Both the position numbers and the translations under genes were made by a program. From Solirubrobacterales bacterium 70-9 (GTDB lineage: Bacteria > Pseudomonadota > Alphaproteobacteria > Acetobacterales > Acetobacteraceae), in contig CAJCJG010000131.1 of NCBI GenBank assembly GCA_903970625.1, positions 1 through 45,263 on the forward strand: 45,263 nt of DNA. Reading direction: 5' to 3'. This document shows, one piece after another, positions 40,823 to 45,263 of the stretch. The notes below the pieces were generated by a model that did not search any database, was not told the DNA's origin, and worked only from the letters and a program-made list of their open reading frames with translations. Position 1 is the first letter of the stretch. Each line of letters starts with the position of its first letter.

Positions 40823-42700
40823 CTACTGACACACCAAACACTCCTCATAATTCGCCGCATTCACCAGCGTCTTCGCCACCACCATCAGCGGCAGTCCCGC
40901 TTCCGGCAACACCACCGGTTCGCCGCGTTCGCGCTGCACGATCTCGTCGGGGCGCACAGCCTTTTCGGAAACGTTATCGGCGCGCGCCAGCGACATGCTG
41001 CGGCAATAGTACAGGCTTTTCACACCGCGCTTCCACGCCAGCAGATGGATCTGGTGGAGGTCGCGCTTATGGACGTTGGCGGGCAAAAACAGATTCACCG
41101 ACTGGCTTTGGCACACATACGGCGTGCGGTCGGCCGCGTGTTCCACCACCCATCGCTGATCCAGCTCGAACGCCGTCTTGAACACGGCTTTTTCCTGCTC
41201 GGTCAAAAAATCCAGATGCTGCACGCTGCCGGCGGTCACGGTGATCGACGACCAGATTTCTTCCCGATCCTGCCCCTTCTCCGCCAGCAGCTTCTGCAAA
41301 TAGCGGTTGCGCACGGCAAAACTGCCCGACAGCGTCTTTTGCAAAAACACATTCGCCGCAATCGGCTCGATGCCCGGCGACGCATTGTTAGTGATGATCG
41401 AGATCGAGGCGGTCGGCGCAATCGCGATCTTGTTCGAGAACCGCTCGTGAATACCGTATTCCGCCGCGTCCGGGCACGGCCCGCGCTCGTCGGCCAGCAG
41501 GCGCGATGCCGAATCCGCCTGCGCGCGCACATGCTTGAAAATGCGCTTGTTCCACACTTTCGCAATCACGCTCTCGAACGGCACGTTTTGCGATTGCAGG
41601 AACGAGTGAAAACCCATCACGCCGAGGCCGACGGAGCGCTCGCGCATCGCCGCGTATTTCGCCCGCTCCATGCCCGGCGGCGCGCGGTCGATGAAATCCT
41701 GCAACACGTTGTCGAGGAAGCGCATCACGTCCTCGATGAACAGCGGGTGCTTCTCCCACTCGAACCAGTTCTCCAGGTTCAGCGACGACAGGCAGCAGAC
41801 GGCGGTGCGCTGCTGGCCGTGATGGTCGATACCGGTCGGCAAGGTGATTTCCGAGCAGAGGTTGGAGGTTTTCACCTCCAGCCCCGCCAGCTTGTGGTGT
41901 TCCGGCCGCGCGTTGTTCACATGGTCTGAGAAGATCAGGTACGGCTCCCCGGTCTCGATCCGCGCCGTCAGGATGCGGACCCACAACGCGCGGGCGGAAA
42001 TTTTGCGGACATGGGCACCGTCCTTCGGCGAGGTCAGCGACCAGTCCTCGCCCGATTCGACGGCGCGCATGAACGCGTCCGGCACCAGAATGCCGTGATG
42101 CAGGTTCAGCGCTTTCCGGTTCGGGTCGCCGCCGGTCGGCCTGCGGATTTCGACGAATTCTTCGATTTCCGGGTGCGAGACGGGCAGATAAACGGCCGCC
42201 GATCCGCGCCGCAGGCTGCCCTGGCTGATCGCGAGCGTCAGCGAATCCATGACGCGGATGAACGGGATCACACCGGAGGTTTTGCCGTTCTGCCCGACCT
42301 TTTCGCCGATGGAGCGCAGATTGCCCCAATAGCTGCCGATGCCGCCGCCCTTGGACGCGAGCCACACATTCTCGTTCCAGAGGCCGACGATGCCCTCCAG
42401 ACTGTCGGACGCTTCGTTGAGGAAGCACGAAATTGGCAGGCCCCGGCTGGTGCCGCCGTTGGACAGGATCGGCGTGGCCGGCATGAACCACATCTTGCTG
42501 ATGTAGTCGTACAGCCGCTGCGCGTGCGCCGCGTCATCGCCGTAGTAGCTGGCGACACGGGCGAACAGATCCTGGTACGATTCGCCCGGCAGCAGATACC
42601 GGTCGTCGAGCGTGGCGCGGCCGAATTCGGTGATCAGGGCGTCGCGCGAGCGATCCACCCGAACCTGGTGGCGGCCTTGCATCTGGACGGCATCGAGCAC
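40823..42700 (-). CDS. nrdA: Class Ia ribonucleotide reductase, alpha subunit
   Basis: The 625-residue R1 subunit, which reduces ribonucleoside diphosphates with NrdB and thioredoxin/glutaredoxin. Active-site residues: C92 in LPISCFLNEAS, N280-C282-E284 in KTSNLCSEITLP, C302 in AVCCLSSLNL, the tyrosine pair in VKSLYYCRSM, and the C-terminal shuttle CxxC in EECLVCQ. No N-terminal ATP-cone is seen, and it is shorter than E. coli NrdA (761), so dATP overall inhibition through a cone may be absent. GTG 42700 with GGGGGA ahead is preferred to the ATG at 42826, which adds 42 unconserved residues. NrdR-like boxes lie upstream. Confidence 0.93.
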   Translation of the reverse strand: MLDAVQMQGRHQVRVDRSRDALITEFGRATLDDRYLLPGESYQDLFARVASYYGDDAAHAQRLYDYISKMWFMPATPILSNGGTSRGLPISCFLNEASDSLEGIVGLWNENVWLASKGGGIGSYWGNLRSIGEKVGQNGKTSGVIPFIRVMDSLTLAISQGSLRRGSAAVYLPVSHPEIEEFVEIRRPTGGDPNRKALNLHHGILVPDAFMRAVESGEDWSLTSPKDGAHVRKISARALWVRILTARIETGEPYLIFSDHVNNARPEHHKLAGLEVKTSNLCSEITLPTGIDHHGQQRTAVCCLSSLNLENWFEWEKHPLFIEDVMRFLDNVLQDFIDRAPPGMERAKYAAMRERSVGLGVMGFHSFLQSQNVPFESVIAKVWNKRIFKHVRAQADSASRLLADERGPCPDAAEYGIHERFSNKIAIAPTASISIITNNASPGIEPIAANVFLQKTLSGSFAVRNRYLQKLLAEKGQDREEIWSSITVTAGSVQHLDFLTEQEKAVFKTAFELDQRWVVEHAADRTPYVCQSQSVNLFLPANVHKRDLHQIHLLAWKRGVKSLYYCRSMSLARADNVSEKAVRPDEIVQRERGEPVVLPEAGLPLMVVAKTLVNAANYEECLVCQ

Positions 42701-42791
42701 GACAGAATCCCCCGGAGTCACGAACAAGTACTGGTCTCCATTCCGTCTCAAAGGCTTGGCGGCGTCAATTGAAATTCCACTTGAGGTTCCA

Positions 42792-42833
42792 CCATATATC
42801 GCGGTGTGTCCCTGCCGCACCCACAATATGAGC
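42792..42833 (-). promoter_or_regulatory. Candidate NrdR box pair upstream of nrdA
   Basis: Box-like CCATATATCG (42792-42801, eight of ten core matches) and a partial one, CAATATGAGC (42824-42833, the left half CAATAT intact), have centres 32 bases apart. The spacing equals that at nrdB within one base, and the pair lies about 92-133 bases upstream of the preferred nrdA start. The second box is weak. Confidence 0.45.
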
Positions 42834-42991
42834 CTTCCGTGCCGGCGATACGACTAGAACAATATGGGAACGCTGCGGAAGAATCGAGTCGCGAAGGGCT
42901 CGTGCCGATTCGTGGGACTGTGGCGCGTAACCGACCTATCTTTAGAGTGTCCACGGTGGTGGAAAGCGCACAAGGATGCTATATCACAGCG

Positions 42992-44122
42992 ATGATAGAT
43001 CGATTCTACGTCCACAATTTTCGGTGCCTGGACAATTTCGACTTAGGCCTCGGAAAACACCCGTCCGTCCTTTTGCTGGGACGGAATGGCTCGGGCAAAA
43101 CGACGGTCGGGCTTGCACTTAAAGTTTTGCAAAGCATCGCACGGGGAAGCAACCGTGTAGGTGACTTGGTGAAACCCAAAGATGTTGCACACGGACGGAC
43201 GGGCGTTCCGACACGCTTCGAAATCGATGTTACTCTAGTGGGCCGCAAATACTCATATACGGTGGCATTCGAGTTTCCCACAGGATTTCGTGAGTTGCGT
43301 GTCCACGAGGAAAAACTGACGGTTGATGGAGAGGCGATTTTTGAACGCGAACTTGCTCAAGTAAGGCTTGCTCAAACAAGAGTTGCTTTAGATGCCGCTT
43401 TTCGAATCGATTGGCACTTGGTTGCTTTACCGATTGTCCAGGAGCAAAGTGAAGAAGATCCGCTATATATTTTTAAAAATTGGCTGGCCAACATTTTAAT
43501 ACTCAGGCCAGTCCCAAGTCTAGCTCGGGGGGATTCCGACCAGAACAATGCCCAAACTCGATCGCCCGATATGCAGGTAACGGATGTCGGTGCTTGGTTT
43601 TCTAGTATGGTTGCTGCTGCGCCTTTGACCTATTCGAAGATTAGCGAATATCTCGCGCACGTAATGCGGAATTTTAGTCAAATAAGAAACCCAATCGTTG
43701 GCAAGGATGCCAGAAGTTTGGTGTTTGATTTTCAGAAGGGGGACCAACGCATGACGCTACCCCTCGAAGAACTTTCTGACGGAGAGAGGTGTTTTGTTAT
43801 ATTTTCACTCACGATCGCAGCGAACGCAGTGCATGGCCCGATACTTTGCTTTTGGGACGAGCCAGACAATTTTCTTGCGCCGGACGAGGTCGGTCATTCG
43901 ATTATGGCCCTTCGCAGGGCTTTCCAAAATAGTGGTCAGCTGATAGTAACATCCCATAATCCCGAGGCCATACGTCGATTTTCGGAAGCCAATACGCTAT
44001 ATTTATTTAGAAAGAGTCATTTGGAGCCAACCCTTGTCATATCTGTGGAAGAAATGCGCGCGAGTGGACAATATGATGGAGGCTTTATCGACGCTCTTGT
44101 TCGCGGCGATATCGAACCATGA
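42992..44122 (+). CDS. AAA/ABC-type ATPase of a two-gene accessory module
   Basis: A 376-residue OLD/RecF-like ATPase in AT-rich DNA (25 G+C of 60 at 43681-43740). Walker A GRNGSGKTT is at 30-38, an ABC-like signature is in EELSDGERCF, Walker B is in ILCFWDEPDNFL, and the switch histidine is in TSHNPEAI. The N-terminus MIDRFYVHNFRCLDNF is the usual start of such sensor ATPases. It overlaps the next gene by four bases (ATGA), so both are made together. Related ATPases in anti-phage systems (PARIS, Gabija-like, retron-associated) hold back a nuclease or sense phage proteins. A defence role here is inferred. ATG 42992 is chosen because upstream codons to 42806 are unconserved. Confidence 0.85.
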   Translation: MIDRFYVHNFRCLDNFDLGLGKHPSVLLLGRNGSGKTTVGLALKVLQSIARGSNRVGDLVKPKDVAHGRTGVPTRFEIDVTLVGRKYSYTVAFEFPTGFRELRVHEEKLTVDGEAIFERELAQVRLAQTRVALDAAFRIDWHLVALPIVQEQSEEDPLYIFKNWLANILILRPVPSLARGDSDQNNAQTRSPDMQVTDVGAWFSSMVAAAPLTYSKISEYLAHVMRNFSQIRNPIVGKDARSLVFDFQKGDQRMTLPLEELSDGERCFVIFSLTIAANAVHGPILCFWDEPDNFLAPDEVGHSIMALRRAFQNSGQLIVTSHNPEAIRRFSEANTLYLFRKSHLEPTLVISVEEMRASGQYDGGFIDALVRGDIEP

Positions 44123-44598
44123 GCTGCAATAAATACGAACCACATGTCTTTATTCTTCCGGAGGACGATGCCAACCGCCAGTTGGCCAATGGATTCGTCC
44201 TGGAGGTCCGATACAGCAGGCGAATACAGGTTTTACAGGAAGCAGGGGGGTGGCTGCATGTTTGCGAGACATTTCTCTCCGAACATGTGAAGGAAATGCA
44301 GAAATACATACATAGATATGTGGTGTTATTGCTAGATTTCGATAATCAAAATGATAGGCCCGATAAGGTCAAGGCCAAGATCCCACTAAATCTCGCGGAT
44401 AGAGTTTTTTTGCTTGGTGTTCGGACGGAGCCGGAAGCGCTGAGGCGGGCGGGTTTGGGCTCGTTCGAAGATATTGGACGTTTGCTCGCAATGGAATGTC
44501 GCAACGGGGTTAGGAACGTTTGGGAACATGACCTCCTGCGGCAAAATGCCGGCGAACTGGCTCGATTAGAACAGACTGTTCGCGTCGTTCTCTTTTGA
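44119..44598 (+). CDS. TOPRIM-like small partner of the ATPase
   Basis: A 159-residue protein. The acidic positions fit a TOPRIM-type centre: E15 in LPEDDANRQLANG and D73/D75 in VVLLLDFDNQNDR. TOPRIM nucleases use one Glu and a DxD pair with Mg2+. Further conserved-looking blocks are GVRTEPEALRRAG, SFEDIG and VWEHDLLRQNAGELARL. It is much smaller than OLD nucleases or AriB, and I know no experimental function for this size. Translational coupling (ATGA) to the ATPase suggests a complex. The TOPRIM assignment is by motif only, so a different metal-binding fold is possible. Confidence 0.65.
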   Translation: MSCNKYEPHVFILPEDDANRQLANGFVLEVRYSRRIQVLQEAGGWLHVCETFLSEHVKEMQKYIHRYVVLLLDFDNQNDRPDKVKAKIPLNLADRVFLLGVRTEPEALRRAGLGSFEDIGRLLAMECRNGVRNVWEHDLLRQNAGELARLEQTVRVVLF

Positions 44599-44776
44599 TT
44601 TTTACCAAATTTTGCTACGGTAGGCTGCTGGAAAGGGAAGTGCCGATCGCCCTCCGGGACGAGGCCGCCACCGTCCGCGCCGCCGCACCTGACAGCGGAG
44701 GAAATCGGCGAGCGGCGACACAAAGTCGGGTTGCCGCCGACAAAATATCGCACCAAGATGGTGACGGCCTGAACTA

Positions 44777-45058
44777 CTAGCTCGCGTAGGAGACGAACGG
44801 CAACGCGAACGTGTCGCGCGGGTTCGGGCCGCTCAGGATGATCGCCGCCGCGCTGCCGGAGTCGGGACCGGGCGGGGTTCCGAGTGGCGTCCCAGTCTTG
44901 CCGGACGTGGGCGGCAGGCAGGTTGCCAAAAACTGCGCCTCGGTGACGCCGGCCTTGTCGAGCGTCGGGCGCAGCGCCGCATAGGAGGCGCCGCAATCCG
45001 CCCGGGCCGCCGGTGCCAGCACCGCCATCGCGCAAAGGCAGCAAGCCGTCGGGCGCAT
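44777..45058 (-). CDS. Small secreted protein with signal peptide
   Basis: A 93-residue protein with a Sec signal peptide (MRPTACCLCAMAVLAPAARA, cleavage before DCGAS). The mature part of about 73 residues has two cysteines (in DCGAS and LATCLPP) and is otherwise proline- and serine-rich, ending ALPFVSYAS. I do not recognise the family. The frame opens further to 45097. A second signal-like start in another frame exists at 45140, so the start is uncertain. It is divergent from a possible gene at the window end. Confidence 0.55.
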   Translation of the reverse strand: MRPTACCLCAMAVLAPAARADCGASYAALRPTLDKAGVTEAQFLATCLPPTSGKTGTPLGTPPGPDSGSAAAIILSGPNPRDTFALPFVSYAS

Positions 45059-45183
45059 AAGCGCAGCGCCATGCGCCGTCGCAAGCCGCCCACGCAAAAG
45101 CCGGTAGCAGGAGGGACCAACCGGCTGCGGCCCAAATCATTTTTCTCTTGCCCAGATATCGTCAATCATACTAACTTGCACGA

Positions 45184-45263
45184 ATGCAAACCGTCCCCCT
45201 CCTCCCGGAAAGGCGACTGACCGCCCCGATCGATCGGCTCCTCATCGCCATCGAGCGGCGGCG
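45184..45263 (+). CDS. Possible start of a gene cut by the window end
   Basis: From ATG 45184 a frame stays open for 26 codons to the edge (MQTVPLLPERRLTAPIDRL and onward). Its composition is ordinary coding-like, but the stretch is short and I recognise no family. Only the neighbouring divergent gene and the GC-rich third positions support it. Confidence 0.3.
   Translation, partial: MQTVPLLPERRLTAPIDRLLIAIERR

Noticed and set aside
44599-44764. In-frame continuation after the TOPRIM-like stop, ending LTAEEIGERRHKVGLPP and onward
   Set aside because: It reads like a protein end, but there is no start or upstream homologous body, and GC-rich codons make chance likely. It might be a remnant at the module edge, not supported enough to annotate.
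1-45263. tRNA, rRNA, CRISPR arrays, insertion sequences, integrase
   Set aside because: Looked for repeats, tRNA-like folds and transposase or integrase motifs by eye. None was seen, though short RNAs cannot be excluded without a profile scan.

Overview
The window reads as one contiguous piece of a high-GC alphaproteobacterial chromosome. A hand count of positions 14401-14460 gives 44 G+C of 60. The gene content (phasin, petP/petR-like MarR and response regulator genes beside a branched-chain aminotransferase, class Ia ribonucleotide reductase, octaprenyl synthase with DUF2007 and a TrmN6-like methylase) suggests Rhodospirillales, most likely Acetobacteraceae. That placement is inference. No rRNA, tRNA, CRISPR array or transposase was seen.

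Layout. 1-9.9 kb: end of an unknown protein, GNAT acetyltransferase, ilvE, MarR and OmpR-type regulators, then a 4.7-kb block (lipocalin-like protein, cysteine-peptidase-like protein, membrane protein, EcsC protein, GT9 glycosyltransferase) that separates the response regulator from a histidine kinase. 9.9-12 kb: phasin, TetR regulator, proC. 12-13.4 kb: an AT-richer island with one gene joining a concanavalin-like domain to a deoxyribosyltransferase/TIR-like domain. 13.4-18 kb: flavin reductase, MFS transporter, HpcH/HpaI aldolase, beta-helix protein. 18-26.4 kb: the complete four-part Lhr-helicase DNA-repair set (ATP-dependent ligase, MBL-fold exonuclease, DEXH helicase, PdeM phosphoesterase). 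A VapBC-type pair sits beside it, an MNT/HEPN pair sits inside the helicase-PdeM operon, and an orphan AbrB antitoxin with a collapsed VapC toxin follows. 26.4-29.4 kb: photolyase, phosphatase and secreted esterase. 29.5-36.9 kb: MocR-type regulator, an unknown membrane-anchored protein, omega-aminotransferase, serine hydrolase, ispB, DUF2007 and methylase. 36.9-45.3 kb: nrdB and nrdA, separated and flanked by accessory genes: a HEPN/Schlafen-like protein and a two-gene ATPase plus TOPRIM-like module in AT-rich DNA.

How it works together. The core is housekeeping: amino-acid metabolism, ubiquinone side chain, dNTP supply and DNA repair. Conflict-type genes have entered beside the DNA-repair and dNTP-synthesis genes. 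The ATPase/TOPRIM pair (42992-44598), the concanavalin plus deoxyribosyltransferase-like fusion (12104-13051) and the HEPN/MNT pair translationally coupled to repair genes are the best candidates for poorly described biology. Paired NrdR-type boxes about 31-32 bp apart lie upstream of both nrdB and nrdA, so the two separated subunit genes are probably co-regulated.
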